Positions 1 to 9,447 of a DNA stretch of 64,000 bases are shown piece after piece (the first letter of the stretch is position 1; every line of letters begins with the position of its first letter). The stretch is taken from the NCBI RefSeq assembly GCF_026283965.1, contig NZ_JAPDPD010000019.1, forward strand, positions 1 to 64,000. Reading direction: 5' to 3'. This DNA comes from Dyella subtropica (lineage in GTDB: Bacteria > Pseudomonadota > Gammaproteobacteria > Xanthomonadales > Rhodanobacteraceae). Both the position numbers and the translations under genes were made by a program. The notes under the pieces are model-generated. The model saw nothing but the letters and a program-made list of their open reading frames with translations, did no database searches and was not told where the DNA came from.

Positions 1-1
1 A

Positions 2-103
2 AAGGTCGCCATCGTCGCTTGCATGCGCAAGCTATTAACCGTGCTCAACGCCATGGTTCGCGACAACGCCTCGTGGCATCTGGAACATGCGACATCCGCT
101 TGA
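2..103 (+). mobile_element. C-terminal end of an IS110/IS1111-type transposase, cut by the window edge
   Basis: Reading from base 2 gives 33 residues and a stop (TGA at 101-103). They include the stretch ACMRKLLTVLNAMVRD, which resembles the conserved C-terminus of IS110-family transposases (typically K-V-A-L-x-A-x-M-R-K-L-L-x-x-L-N-A). The rest of the gene lies outside the window, so integrity of the element cannot be judged. No terminal repeats are expected for IS110 and none are seen. Family assignment rests on this short motif only. Confidence 0.6.
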
Positions 104-127
104 CTGCCAACACAGTTGCTCACCTCA

Positions 128-172
128 GTCCTCTCCCCGGAGGGGAGAGGAGGCAGGGGGCGAACACCTTGA
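128..172. repeat. Short hairpin/R2-like repeat fragment
   Basis: A 9 bp perfect stem (CCTCTCCCC, 130-138, with GGGGAGAGG, 142-150) is followed by a GC-rich stretch and CACCTTGAAAG, which resembles part of the R2 repeats found elsewhere in the window. It lies just beyond the stop of the minus-strand gene at 184 and could act as its terminator, though there is no clear T-tract. Confidence 0.4.
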
Positions 173-183
173 AAGGGATGCGC

Positions 184-717
184 CTAAAGACATGCGGTCA
201 ATCCGTCGTAGATCGTTTGCTTCGTGTTCGGTAGCGGCGCATGGATGGGATCGCGCCCCTTCAGCGTGGCGACGAGTTGCTCCGCGCTGGTATGCGCGGC
301 CAGCGGGCTGACGCATTGCCACTCGCGCAAGGACACCATGACCTTGCCATCGTTGGGGTTGATCTCTTCCTGGCTGGCGGCGATCACCCACACGCATTCA
401 CCGATGTTGCCGGTGGCGGCTTCCACCGAGCAGCGATAGCTCAACGCCTCGAGATTGGCGTATTCGCCTTCGCAAAAGGTATCGCCGCAGACATCGAGGA
501 AGTTCATCTTGAGCTGGTAGGTGATGTCGAGCCAGGCATCACGGTCCTGCCAATCGGGCAGGTAGCTATGCATGTCGACATAGGCAGGTGGCTGGGCGTT
601 GCGCGGCCTGTCCTTGCGCGGCGTGTCCTTGCCTGCGGCTGGCGATAGTGCCGGCATACACAGGCACAAGGCGGCCAGAGCTGCCGTCCAGCGACGGTGT
701 GAAGTGCGAATCTTCAT
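184..717 (-). CDS. Secreted hypothetical protein
   Basis: A 177-residue protein with an apparent Sec signal peptide: basic start MKIRTSHRRW, then hydrophobic residues about 12-26 and likely cleavage near SPAAG. The mature part is rich in acidic residues and has several cysteines, suggesting a periplasmic, disulfide-bonded protein. I recognise no family. It stands alone, with about 160 bp between it and the transporter gene transcribed in the same direction. Function unknown. Confidence 0.7.
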   Translation of the reverse strand: MKIRTSHRRWTAALAALCLCMPALSPAAGKDTPRKDRPRNAQPPAYVDMHSYLPDWQDRDAWLDITYQLKMNFLDVCGDTFCEGEYANLEALSYRCSVEAATGNIGECVWVIAASQEEINPNDGKVMVSLREWQCVSPLAAHTSAEQLVATLKGRDPIHAPLPNTKQTIYDGLTACL

Positions 718-878
718 GAGTCATCTCCAGTAAGGTGGGATCTGCGCGCCCCAGTCAGGGCGCCTGACTCACTTTCATGGCATTCCCGGGTACGCGAACA
801 GACGCACGCTTCGGAATGTTGCGTAGGCGCTCAGTGCGGCATCCGTAGAGAAAATCGGCAACGCCTTGAAGGGTTTGG

Positions 879-1754
879 CTACACCAGCTTCGTCCGTCGC
901 CACCACGGCGTCACTTTCCCCTCGCGCACCAGGGTGAACAAGCCGGAGCCAAGAATCAGCGCGATGCCGATCAGCATCGGCCAGTCGAGATGATCGCCAA
1001 ATAGCCAATAGCCGAAGCCGATGGCCCACAGCATCTGGCTGTACTGGGTGGGGGCGACGCGATTGGCGGGGGCGTTCTGGGTGGCGAGCATCAGCAGCAC
1101 GCCGGCAAACCCAGCGAGCAGGCCGTAGCCCGCGAGCAGCATCCACTGATGCAGGTCGGGCCAGACGAACTGGGGCAGCATGAGCGCGAAGCCAGCGGCC
1201 AGCGGGCCGATCACTCCGGCCCCGTAAAGGCTGATGCGCTTCTCGTGGGCACCAGCCATGCGCAGCGCCACTACCGAGACGGCGCCGGAGAGTCCGCACA
1301 CCATGGCCGCGACGTGGCCGGCACCTAGTTCACGAAAACCCGGCCGCAGCACCACCAGCACGCCGACGAAGCCGGCGATCACCGCGGACCAGCGGCGCCA
1401 GCCGACATGCTCCTTGAGAAACAGCACCGACAGCAGGGTCACGAAGATCGGCAGCAGGAAGATCAGCGCGAAGGCCTCGGCCATGGGCAAGGCGGTAAAG
1501 GCCATCACGGCCGCGATATTGCAAATGGCGCCGGACATCGCACGCACCCACCACAGACTCGGGCGCTGCGCCTTGAATACCTCGATCCAGCGGTCGTCCG
1601 GCTGGCGGATGAAGGGCAGGGCCGTAAGCATCAGCACTGCCCCGAAGAACACCGCCTCGTAGGCGGGTAGCGAGCCGTGCAGCGATTTCACGAAGGCATC
1701 GCTGATCGCGTAGGCCGCGAAGCACGCAAAGCCCAGGAGCACACCTTTAAGCAT
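879..1754 (-). CDS. EamA/DMT-family membrane transporter
   Basis: The 291-residue protein has about ten hydrophobic segments in two homologous halves, as in drug/metabolite transporters of the EamA family (RhaT/YdcZ superfamily). The start chosen is MLKGVLLGF at 1754. A longer open frame runs up to 1904 but encodes an Arg/Pro-rich tail with no membrane character and would leave little room for promoters of the divergent gene at 1916. The N-terminal half ends near the loop FLKEHVGWRRW, typical of EamA repeats. The substrate cannot be told from sequence; export of an amino acid or metabolite is usual for the family. Confidence 0.85.
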   Translation of the reverse strand: MLKGVLLGFACFAAYAISDAFVKSLHGSLPAYEAVFFGAVLMLTALPFIRQPDDRWIEVFKAQRPSLWWVRAMSGAICNIAAVMAFTALPMAEAFALIFLLPIFVTLLSVLFLKEHVGWRRWSAVIAGFVGVLVVLRPGFRELGAGHVAAMVCGLSGAVSVVALRMAGAHEKRISLYGAGVIGPLAAGFALMLPQFVWPDLHQWMLLAGYGLLAGFAGVLLMLATQNAPANRVAPTQYSQMLWAIGFGYWLFGDHLDWPMLIGIALILGSGLFTLVREGKVTPWWRRTKLV

Positions 1755-1915
1755 GGGGATTCCAGCGGAAAAACGGGGGGTTGCGGGCGGGAACGGCCAT
1801 GGTCCCATAGCACGGCCACTCCGCCTACCCGCCGGTGTTGCACCTCGTCGTGACCTGGGTCGACGGAGACCGCTAGAATCGAGCGCTTGTCCCACCCCTC
1901 GCACGGAAACCCTGC

Positions 1916-3085
1916 ATGTCCGCTCGCCTGAATCCGCTTGACCTGTACGACGTTCGCTCGCTGCTCACCGACGAGGAGCGCATGGTGCAGGACACCGTTG
2001 GCCGCTTCGTCGATGAAAAAGTGCTGCCGATCATCGGTGACGCTTTCGATCAGGCGCGCTTTCCGATGGAGCTGGTTCCGGAGATCGCCAACCTCGGCCT
2101 GCTGGGTGCGACCATCCCGGAGAAATACGGCTGCGCCGGCATGAATGGCGTGAGCTACGGCCTGATCTGCCAGGAGCTGGAGCGCGGCGATTCCGGCCTG
2201 CGCAGCTTTGCCTCGGTGCAGAGCTCGCTGTGCATGTATCCGATTTACGCCTACGGCACCGAAGAGCAGAAGATGCACTACCTGCCCAAAATGGCGGCGG
2301 GCGAGATCATCGGTTGCTTCGGCCTCACCGAGCCGCACGGCGGCTCCGACCCGGCCAATATGAAGACCCACGCCAAGAAGGACGGCGGCGACTGGGTCAT
2401 CAATGGCGCCAAGATGTGGATCACTAACGGCAACCTCGCGCACATCGCCATCGTGTGGGCGCAGACCGAGGACGGCATCCAGGGCTTCATCGTGCCCACC
2501 GACACTAAGGGTTTCACCGCGCAGGAAGTGCACAAGAAGATGAGCCTGCGCGCCTCGGTCACCTCGGCGCTGTTCTTCGACAACGTGCGCGTGCCGGACG
2601 CTAACCGCCTGCCGAACGTGAAGGGCCTGAAGGGCCCGCTCGGCTGCCTTACCCAGGCGCGCTACGGCATCACCTGGGGCCCGATCGGCGCCGCCCAGGC
2701 TTGCTTGAAGGAAGTGCTGGATTACACCCAGGAGCGCATCCTGTTCGGCCGCCCGTTGGCGTCGAATCAGGCGGTCCAGTTGAAGATGGCCGACATGGCA
2801 CGTCGCATCACCAGCGCGCAGCTGCTGTCCCTGCAGCTCGGCCGTCTGAAGGATGCCGGCAAGATGCAGCCCACCCAGGTCTCGCTGGCCAAATGGAACA
2901 ACTGCCGCATGGCCATCGACATCGCGCGCGAATGCCGCGACATCCTCGGCGGTGCCGGCATCACCACCGAGCATTCGGCGATCCGCCACGCGCTCAATCT
3001 GGAATCGGTGATCACGTATGAAGGCACCGAGACCGTGCACCAGCTGGTGGTGGGGCGTGAGCTGACCGGCATCAACGCGTTCTGA
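1916..3085 (+). CDS. gcdH: Acyl-CoA dehydrogenase, glutaryl-CoA dehydrogenase type
   Basis: A 389-residue FAD enzyme of the acyl-CoA dehydrogenase family. The segment RSFASVQSSLCMYPIYAYG and the C-terminal YEGTETVHQLVVGRELTG, with the catalytic Glu in YEGTE, match the glutaryl-CoA dehydrogenase subgroup, which oxidatively decarboxylates glutaryl-CoA to crotonyl-CoA in lysine/tryptophan breakdown. The flavin-binding CFGLTEPHGGSD and KMWITNG motifs are present. Length is normal for the family. It is divergent from the EamA gene; no electron-transfer flavoprotein or CoA-transferase gene adjoins it. Another short-chain substrate cannot be excluded. Confidence 0.85.
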   Translation: MSARLNPLDLYDVRSLLTDEERMVQDTVGRFVDEKVLPIIGDAFDQARFPMELVPEIANLGLLGATIPEKYGCAGMNGVSYGLICQELERGDSGLRSFASVQSSLCMYPIYAYGTEEQKMHYLPKMAAGEIIGCFGLTEPHGGSDPANMKTHAKKDGGDWVINGAKMWITNGNLAHIAIVWAQTEDGIQGFIVPTDTKGFTAQEVHKKMSLRASVTSALFFDNVRVPDANRLPNVKGLKGPLGCLTQARYGITWGPIGAAQACLKEVLDYTQERILFGRPLASNQAVQLKMADMARRITSAQLLSLQLGRLKDAGKMQPTQVSLAKWNNCRMAIDIARECRDILGGAGITTEHSAIRHALNLESVITYEGTETVHQLVVGRELTGINAF

Positions 3086-3113
3086 TCCGCGCCCCGATGA
3101 AGAGACTCCCGGC

Positions 3114-3662
3114 GTGAACCGGCAGGACATTCGCATCGAAACCGACCGCCTCATTCTGCGGCCTCCGCAGCGTGAGGATTTCGACGGCTGGGCGGCCCTG
3201 ATGGCCGACGAGGTGGCCGCGCGTTTCATCGGCGGATACCAGCCGCGCGCCACCGCTTGGCGCGGCTTCCTCACCATGGTCGGCGCTTGGGCTATTCAGG
3301 GCTTTGGCATGTTCTCGGTGATCGAGAAGAGCAGCGGACAATGGATCGGCCGGCTCGGTCCCTGGCAGCCGGAAGGCTGGCCTGGCACCGAAGTCGCCTG
3401 GGGCCTGGTGCGCACGGCCTGGGGCAAGGGCTACGCACGCGAGGGCGCCATCGCCAGCATCGACTGGGCCTTCGAACACCTGGGCTGGGCCGAGGTGATC
3501 CACACCATCCATCCCGAGAACCAGGCCTCGCAGGCCTTGGCGATTCGGCTCGGCTCGCGCAGTCGCGGACCAGGTCAGCTGCCGGCGCCGTTCGAGGATG
3601 TACGGGTCGACATCTGGGGCCAGACCCGTGAGGAATGGCGGCAGCGTTGCCGGCAGGGATGA
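3114..3662 (+). CDS. GNAT acetyltransferase (RimJ/RimL-like)
   Basis: A 182-residue protein with a GTG start 28 bases after the acyl-CoA dehydrogenase stop. It begins with the characteristic IETDRLILRPPQREDFDGW of RimJ/RimL-type N-acetyltransferases. The acetyl-CoA-binding region is seen in VAWGLVRTAWGKGYAREG, and the later HTIHPENQASQALAIRLG helix is also typical. The target (protein N-terminus or small molecule) is unknown. Its last codon overlaps the next start (ATGA), so the two genes are probably co-translated. Confidence 0.85.
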   Translation: MNRQDIRIETDRLILRPPQREDFDGWAALMADEVAARFIGGYQPRATAWRGFLTMVGAWAIQGFGMFSVIEKSSGQWIGRLGPWQPEGWPGTEVAWGLVRTAWGKGYAREGAIASIDWAFEHLGWAEVIHTIHPENQASQALAIRLGSRSRGPGQLPAPFEDVRVDIWGQTREEWRQRCRQG

Positions 3663-4159
3663 GCGAGACGATGGTGCGCGACGTCCTGGATCAGGTGATC
3701 GCTGCTGTGGTGCCGGATCTGCAAAGGCATTGCCGCGATCCATGGCATCTGATCGGTAGCGCGGCGGCGTGTCTGGCCGGCGTGGACGTCACCGTAGCGG
3801 ACCTTGACGTGCTCACCAGTGTGAGCGACGCCAAGCGCCTGTTGGAGCACTGGCAGTCGCATCGCGAAGCAGTCTACGCGCCCGCAGGCGCCGAACGTTT
3901 CCGTTCGCATTTCGCCCGCTTTCGCTTTCCCGGCTTGCCGGTGGAAGTGATGGGCGGGCTCGAACTCAACACCGGGCAGGGCTGGCGAGCGGTGGACGTG
4001 GGCGAGACGGTGATGGTTCGTGTGGCTGGCCTCGACGTGCCGATGCCCAGTGTGGCGGAGCAGATCCGTATCTTGGAAAGTTTCGGGCGTCCGAAGGATT
4101 TGCAACGCGCGGCGTTGCTAAGAGCACTCGATCACCCGAAGCACTATGCCAAGAGCTAA
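3659..4159 (+). CDS. Small nucleotidyltransferase-like protein
   Basis: A 166-residue protein starting at the ATG that overlaps the stop of the GNAT gene by four bases; a start 24 bases upstream is also open but would overlap the GNAT gene more deeply. The segment LIGSAAACLAGVDVTVADLDVLTS has the G-S-(x)n-D-x-D layout of MNT-type nucleotidyltransferase folds, where it recognises nucleotide and metal. The C-terminal LESFGRPKDLQRAALLR resembles the usual K/R-rich tail of such proteins. No antitoxin partner of HEPN type is present. Catalytic activity is uncertain. Confidence 0.65.
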   Translation: MSETMVRDVLDQVIAAVVPDLQRHCRDPWHLIGSAAACLAGVDVTVADLDVLTSVSDAKRLLEHWQSHREAVYAPAGAERFRSHFARFRFPGLPVEVMGGLELNTGQGWRAVDVGETVMVRVAGLDVPMPSVAEQIRILESFGRPKDLQRAALLRALDHPKHYAKS

Positions 4160-4313
4160 CCCCTCCCCAACCCTCCCCTGTCCCACGGGACTAGCTTCGC
4201 GTCGCAAGCAAGGGAGGGGGCTGGTTGTCGCGAGCTTCTGCTCCTCCCCTTGCTTGCGACGCGAAGCTAGTCCCGTGGGACAGGGGGAGGCTGGGAGGGG
4301 GTAAGCCCTTGAG
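4158..4313. repeat. R2 repeat, copy a (long inverted repeat)
   Basis: Two arms facing each other carry the same block: CT-rich sequence, then CCCACGGGACTAGC, then GCGTCGCAAGCAAGGG, mirrored downstream. The arms include the roughly 25 bp GACGC...GTCCCGTGGGAC insert found in copies e, f and h. The outer TIR seen in other copies is absent. It lies between two plus-strand genes, ahead of the E1 gene. Confidence 0.8.
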
Positions 4314-4433
4314 ACAACCTTTCCTCAAAAGCACCACCACAAACGCCACTACTGGCACACGCATCACCCGCAAGCCGATAATCAAACGTTCACCACCCCA
4401 AACCACCGTCCCCGACGAGATCACGCTGCCATC

Positions 4434-6701
4434 ATGATTGCCCTTCCGTTTGCCCTCAGTGCCCGCCACAAAGGCTTCAACCGCGCGGAGATCGTCGACC
4501 AGAACTTCACCGAGTTCGTGCAGCTGTGGCAGGGCGAGGCGCACAGCGCACCGCGCGACGAGCAGCCGGTGCTGCCGGGCAGTGCATTGGATGCGCGCGG
4601 CTTCCGCGAACTATTGGAATCGCAACTGATCTCGCGCCATCTCGACTTGATGGCGCGCGTGCTGCGCGTGCAGAACAAGGTGTTCTACACCATCGGCTCC
4701 AGCGGCCATGAAGGCAATGCGATGGTGGCGCGGCTCACGCGCCACACCGACCCGGCCTTCCTGCACTACCGCTCCGGCGGCTTCATGGCCGAGCGTTTCC
4801 GCAAGCTGCCGGGCATGGACCCGGTGATGGACTCCGCGCTGTCGTTCGCCGCCAGCAAAGAAGACCCTGCCTCCGGCGGTCGCCACAAAGTGTGGGGCAG
4901 CAAGCCGTTGTGGGTACTGCCGCAGACCTCGACCATCGCTTCGCACCTGCCCAAGGCTTTTGGTACGGCAGTGGCGATCGAGCAGGCGCGTCGCATAGGT
5001 CACACCTTGCCCATTCCAGATGACAGCATCACCATCTGTTCGTTTGGCGATGCGTCGTCGAACCACGCGACGGCGCAAACCGCGTTCAACGCAGCGGGCT
5101 GGACGGCCTACCAGAAGTTGCCTGCGCCTGTGCTGTTCGTGTGCGAGGACAACGGCATCGGTATCTCGGTGAAAACGCCGACCGGCTGGATCGCCAACAA
5201 CTTCAAGGGTCGCGCCGACCTCGACTATTTCTTCGCCGATGGTTTGGACCTGGCCGAAGGCTATGCGCAAGTACAGCGCGCCGTGGAGCATTGCCGCAAC
5301 GCGCGCCGGCCGACCTTTCTGCATCTGCGGACCACGCGCATCATGGGTCACGCCGGCACCGATTTCGAGATCGAGTGGCGCAGCGTGGAGGAATTGTTCA
5401 CGCTGGAATCCAGCGATCCGCTGCTGCGCTCGGCCGAGATCGCGCTGACATCGGGTCTGTACACCAAAGCATCGCTGCTGGAACTTTACGAAGCCACTCG
5501 CAAGCGCTGTTTCGAGGCTGCCGAAGATGCCGACCGCCGTCCGCGCATCACCGCGCTGGACGATGTGATGAAGCCGCTGGCGCCGTACACCCCGGCCGCG
5601 GTGAAAGCCGAAGCCGAGCGCGCCGACTATGCCGAGCGTCGCCTCGCCGTGTTCGGCAGCGAGGACAAACTGCCGGAGCAACAGCCGCCACGCCATCTGG
5701 CGATCCAGATCGGCCAGGCACTGCACGATGTGATGGCGAAGTATCCCGAGTCGCTGTTGTTCGGCGAAGACGTAGCGCAGAAGGGTGGCGTGTATACCGT
5801 CACCAAGGGCTTGTTCAAAACCTTCAAGGGCACGCGCGTGTTCAACACGCTGCTCGACGAAACGGTGATCCTCGGCCTGGCCCAGGGCTACGCCAACATG
5901 GGCATGCTGCCGATCCCGGAGATCCAATACCTCGCTTATTTCCACAACGCGTGCGACCAGATCCGCGGCGAGGCTTGCAGCCTGCAATTCTTCTCCAACG
6001 ACCAGTACCGCAATCCGCTGGTGATGCGCGTGGCTTCGCTTGGTTACCAGAAGGGTTTCGGCGGCCACTTCCACAACGACAACTCCATCACCGCGTTGCG
6101 CGATATTCCCGGCCTGGTGGTCGGTTGCGCCAGCCGCGGCGACGATGCGGCGAACATGCTGCGCACGCTCACGGCGCTGGCAAAAGTCGATGGCCGCGTC
6201 TGCGCCTTCCTCGAACCCATCGCGCTATACATGACCAAGGACCTGTACGAAGCCGGCGACGGTGGCTGGCAGTTCGGCTATCCGGCACCAGGTGAAGCGA
6301 TGACGCTGGGCGAAGGTCGCGTCTACAACGAAGGCGCCAACGATCTGGTGGTCTTCACTTTCGGCAACGGTGTGCCGATGGCGTTGCGTGCCGCGCGCGA
6401 GATCGAAGCGAAGCATGGCTGGCAGACCCGCGTGGTGGATCTGCGTTGGCTGGCGCCGCTCAACGATGCCTTCATCGCGGAACAAGCCCGCAGCGCCAAG
6501 CGCATCATCGTGCTGGATGAGGGGCGCAAGAGCGCCGGTGTGGGCGAGGGCGTCATCACGGCGATCGTCGAAGGCGGTTGTGGTGCTACGCCGTTGCAGC
6601 GCGTGGTCGGCGCCGATACCTATACGCCACTGGCCGGTGCGGCGTTGTTGGTGCTGCCAGGTGAAGCGGAAGTGGTGGCTGCGGCTGGCAAGTTGGCCTG
6701 A
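4434..6701 (+). CDS. Fused alpha-beta E1 component of a 2-oxoacid (probably branched-chain) dehydrogenase
   Basis: At 755 residues this equals an E1 alpha subunit plus an E1 beta subunit in one chain. Residues about 30-400 carry the thiamine-diphosphate site (FGDASSNHATAQTAFNAAGW, a GDG-N type motif, and EDNGIGISVKTPTGW). Residues about 425-755 form the transketolase-like beta half (LLFGEDVAQKGGVYTVTKGL, EIQYLAYF, then the C-terminal domain VVDLRWLAPLND). The likely reaction is oxidative decarboxylation of branched-chain 2-oxoacids. No E2 or E3 gene is nearby, so partners must be encoded elsewhere. Pyruvate or acetoin dehydrogenase E1 are less likely alternatives. Confidence 0.85.
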   Translation: MIALPFALSARHKGFNRAEIVDQNFTEFVQLWQGEAHSAPRDEQPVLPGSALDARGFRELLESQLISRHLDLMARVLRVQNKVFYTIGSSGHEGNAMVARLTRHTDPAFLHYRSGGFMAERFRKLPGMDPVMDSALSFAASKEDPASGGRHKVWGSKPLWVLPQTSTIASHLPKAFGTAVAIEQARRIGHTLPIPDDSITICSFGDASSNHATAQTAFNAAGWTAYQKLPAPVLFVCEDNGIGISVKTPTGWIANNFKGRADLDYFFADGLDLAEGYAQVQRAVEHCRNARRPTFLHLRTTRIMGHAGTDFEIEWRSVEELFTLESSDPLLRSAEIALTSGLYTKASLLELYEATRKRCFEAAEDADRRPRITALDDVMKPLAPYTPAAVKAEAERADYAERRLAVFGSEDKLPEQQPPRHLAIQIGQALHDVMAKYPESLLFGEDVAQKGGVYTVTKGLFKTFKGTRVFNTLLDETVILGLAQGYANMGMLPIPEIQYLAYFHNACDQIRGEACSLQFFSNDQYRNPLVMRVASLGYQKGFGGHFHNDNSITALRDIPGLVVGCASRGDDAANMLRTLTALAKVDGRVCAFLEPIALYMTKDLYEAGDGGWQFGYPAPGEAMTLGEGRVYNEGANDLVVFTFGNGVPMALRAAREIEAKHGWQTRVVDLRWLAPLNDAFIAEQARSAKRIIVLDEGRKSAGVGEGVITAIVEGGCGATPLQRVVGADTYTPLAGAALLVLPGEAEVVAAAGKLA

Positions 6702-6708
6702 TCGCCCC

Positions 6709-6780
6709 TGTAGGAGCCCACCCTGTGGGCGACCCGCGGCCCTGCCTTGCTGGGCTTCGCGCACAGGGTGCGCTCCTACA
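6709..6780. repeat. REP-like palindrome (TGTAGGAGC family)
   Basis: Two 24-base arms, 6709-6732 and 6757-6780, are inverted copies beginning TGTAGGAGC. Each arm also folds on itself (GCCCAC-CCT-GTGGGC in the left, GCGCAC-AGG-GTGCGC in the right), and the differences between the arms keep that local pairing. This type of interspersed repeat is common in pseudomonads and xanthomonads. It sits between two convergent genes. Confidence 0.85.
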
Positions 6781-6810
6781 CGAAATGTCAGGCGTCGGTT
6801 GAAGCGCGTA

Positions 6811-6840
6811 GGTTGGGGTGAGCGTCAGCGAACCCCAACA
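6811..6840. terminator. Hairpin between convergent genes (GTTGGGGT repeat)
   Basis: GTTGGGGT (6812-6819) pairs with ACCCCAAC (6832-6839) around a 12-base loop. It lies 34 bases from the ppk1 stop and may serve as a terminator for ppk1 or the E1 gene. There is no T-run on either side, and the same motif is a known kind of dispersed repeat, so the role is tentative. Confidence 0.45.
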
Positions 6841-6873
6841 CTGCATGATCGCCTTGGTCAGCGAACGGCGCAC

Positions 6874-9066
6874 TCAAGCGTTGGTCGAAGCCCCCGCGCC
6901 ACAAAGCTTTTCAAGCAGCTGCGATTGCGTGTTGCGTGCGATCTGCCCTGATGTTGGGTGCACGCGCGTGTAGTGGCTGTCGGGCTGCAGCTGCCAGGCG
7001 CTGGTGTTGTCGCTGAGGTACAGTTCCAGCTCTTTTTTCAGGCGTTGCTGCAGTTTTTTGCTTTCGATCGGGAAGCCGGTTTCCACACGGCGATCGAGGT
7101 TGCGTTCCATCAGGTCGGCGCTGGACAGGTAGAGTTGTTCGTCACCGTTGTTGGCGAACCAGTACAGGCGACTGTGTTCGAGGAAGCGGTCGACGATGGA
7201 GCGCACGCGGATGTTGTGCGACACGCCCGGCACGCCCGGCCGCAGACAGCACATGCCGCGCACGATCAGTTCGATCTTCACTCCGGCGGCGCTGGCTTTG
7301 TACAGCGCGCGGATCACCTTGGGGTCGGTGATGGCGTTGATCTTGATGATCATCTGCGCGGGTCGGCCTGCACTGGCGTGCGCGGTCTCGCGTGCAATCA
7401 GGTCGAGCAGGGTCTTTTTCAGCGTGAAAGGTGCATGCAGCAGTTTCTTCATGCGCAGCACCTTGCCCATGCCAGTGAGCTGGCTGAACAGCTTGTGCAC
7501 GTCCTCGCACAGCACCTGGTCAGAGGTGAGCAGGCTGTAGTCGGTGTAAAGGCGTGCGTTGCCGGTGTGGTAGTTGCCGGTGCCCAGGTGGGCGTAGCGC
7601 ACCAGTTCATCGCCTTCGCGACGCTGGATCAGCATCAGCTTGGCATGCGTCTTCACGCCCACCACGCCGTAGATCACCATCGCGCCGGCCTGTTGCAGGC
7701 GCGAAGCCAGCGTCAGGTTGGATTCTTCGTCGAAGCGCGCGCGGAGCTCCACCACCACGGTCACTTCCTTGCCGGCGCGCGCGGCATCCACCAGCGCGTC
7801 GACGATCTCGGAGTTGGCGCCGCTGCGATACAGCGTCTGCTTGATCGCCAGCACGCTCGGGTCCTTCGCGGCCTGATGCAGCAGATCCACGACGGGCGCG
7901 AACGATTCATAAGGATGCAGCAGCAGTACGTCCTGCTTGCCGATGACCTGGAACAGGTCTTCGGCCTTCTTCAGCGTCTTGGGTATCGAGGGCGTGAACG
8001 GCGGGTAGAGCAGCTGCGGCGCCTGCGTCTTGTTCGCCAGGCCAAGCAGGCGCGCCAGATTCACCGGGCCGTTCACCTCGTACATTTCCGCCGCGGTGAG
8101 GCCGAACTGTTTGAGCAAATAGTCGGTGAGCGCCTTGGGACAGTTGTCGGCCACTTCCAGGCGCACGGCGTCGCCGAAGCGGCGCGAGTACAGCTCGCCG
8201 CGCAGGGCGCGGGCGAGATCTTCCACGTCTTCCGGGTCGATGGTGAGGTCAGCGTTGCGGGTCAGGCGGAACTGGTAGCAGCCGTGCACCGACATGCCGG
8301 GGAACAACTCTTCCGCGTGCGCATGGATGATGGAAGACAACAGCACAAAGTTGTCGCCGCCCGTGCAGACTTCATCCGGCAGGCGGATGAGGCGCGGCAG
8401 CACGCGCGGCGCCGGCACAATGGCCAGGCCGGAGTCGCGGCCGAACGCGTCCACGCCTTCCAATTGCACAATGAAGTTGAGGCTCTTGTTCACCAGCAGG
8501 GGGAACGGGTGCGTCGGGTCCAGCCCGATCGGCGTGACCAGCGGTGCGACCTCGTGCCGGAAGTAGCGGCGCACCCACAGCTTCTGTTTGTGCGTCCACT
8601 CGGTGCGACGCACGATGCGGATGCCCTGGCGATCCAGCTCGGGCAGCACCTGCTCGTTGAGAATGATGTACTGCCGCTCGATCTGCTTGTGCGCGATCTC
8701 GCTGATCTCGGCCAGCGCGCGCTTGGGCGCGATGCCGTCAGGGCCGACGATCTCGTGGTCGAAGGCGATCTGGCTCTTGAGCCCCGCCACGCGGATCTCG
8801 AAGAACTCGTCCATGTTGGTGGAGAAGATCAGCAGGAATTTCAGCCGCTCCAGGATCGGCTTGCGCTCGTCCAGCGCTTGCTCCAGCACGCGGATGTTGA
8901 ACTGCAACTGCGACAGCTCGCGGTGGATGTACAGGCCGCTGTCGTTGAGGTCGTGTACCGCGGCAACCGGCGGACTCACCGCCGGCAGCTCGTGGATAGA
9001 CGCGGCTTCGTCGACCGCGGCTTCGTCGATCATGATCGTGGTGCGGTTTTCACTGTTGGACATCAT
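6874..9066 (-). CDS. ppk1: Polyphosphate kinase 1
   Basis: A 730-residue protein covering the full Ppk1 architecture: N-terminal domain ([18 protein letters not shown]), head domain with [20 protein letters not shown], and two phospholipase-D-like C-terminal domains. The phosphohistidine used in catalysis lies in [11 protein letters not shown], followed by [20 protein letters not shown]. The enzyme reversibly polymerises ATP gamma-phosphate into polyphosphate. The start chosen is [10 protein letters not shown] at 9066; the open frame extends to 9135 but the extra residues look non-conserved. The gene is convergent with the E1 gene, and no ppx gene adjoins it. Confidence 0.93.
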   Translation of the reverse strand: MMSNSENRTTIMIDEAAVDEAASIHELPAVSPPVAAVHDLNDSGLYIHRELSQLQFNIRVLEQALDERKPILERLKFLLIFSTNMDEFFEIRVAGLKSQIAFDHEIVGPDGIAPKRALAEISEIAHKQIERQYIILNEQVLPELDRQGIRIVRRTEWTHKQKLWVRRYFRHEVAPLVTPIGLDPTHPFPLLVNKSLNFIVQLEGVDAFGRDSGLAIVPAPRVLPRLIRLPDEVCTGGDNFVLLSSIIHAHAEELFPGMSVHGCYQFRLTRNADLTIDPEDVEDLARALRGELYSRRFGDAVRLEVADNCPKALTDYLLKQFGLTAAEMYEVNGPVNLARLLGLANKTQAPQLLYPPFTPSIPKTLKKAEDLFQVIGKQDVLLLHPYESFAPVVDLLHQAAKDPSVLAIKQTLYRSGANSEIVDALVDAARAGKEVTVVVELRARFDEESNLTLASRLQQAGAMVIYGVVGVKTHAKLMLIQRREGDELVRYAHLGTGNYHTGNARLYTDYSLLTSDQVLCEDVHKLFSQLTGMGKVLRMKKLLHAPFTLKKTLLDLIARETAHASAGRPAQMIIKINAITDPKVIRALYKASAAGVKIELIVRGMCCLRPGVPGVSHNIRVRSIVDRFLEHSRLYWFANNGDEQLYLSSADLMERNLDRRVETGFPIESKKLQQRLKKELELYLSDNTSAWQLQPDSHYTRVHPTSGQIARNTQSQLLEKLCGAGASTNA

Positions 9067-9255
9067 GTCGGTCCTGGTTCCCTGCTGAGCAAGGACGCAT
9101 CGGGAAGTAAGCATGCTACCCCGTTCCCGCGGCAAGCACGTCCATGGCCGGCCTCCGCAGCCGGACTATTTCGCAACCGGTCATATTGCTGCAGTGTTCT
9201 GACAGGGGGATGACGTGGTTGCTCGCCAGTGGGCTTATCGGGCTGTTTCCCTCTC

Positions 9256-9447
9256 CTGATTGGCGTCGAATCTCACCGATGCGAGCTGTTAGCTCCCTCC
9301 CTTGCTTGCAGGGGAGGGCTGGGGAGGGGTGAATACTTGAGAAAGCGTTTCGGGAGAGGTTATCGCAATGGCTCACCCCCTCCCGGCCTCCCCCTGCGAG
9401 CAAGGGGAGGGGAAAAGCTCGCATCGTTGAAATTTGACGCTAATCAG
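9256..9447. repeat. R2 repeat, copy b, complete with terminal inverted repeats
   Basis: The ends are CTGATTGGCGTCGAATCTC (9256 on) and its near-perfect inverse ending TGACGCTAATCAG (9447). Between them are a CT/GA arm pair (TTGCTTGCAGGGGAGGG and CTGCGAGCAAGGGGAGGG) and the central motif CTTGAGAAAGCGTTTCGGG. It runs from the region upstream of ppk1 into the last bases of the LysR gene. Confidence 0.85.

Noticed and set aside
1688-3277. Long antisense open frame of about 529 codons over the acyl-CoA dehydrogenase gene
   Set aside because: It is a GC-rich shadow frame with no domain pattern; the plus-strand gene has full catalytic motifs.
3659-4159. MNT/HEPN toxin-antitoxin system
   Set aside because: No HEPN partner is adjacent and the neighbour is a GNAT acetyltransferase with unrelated RimJ/L features.
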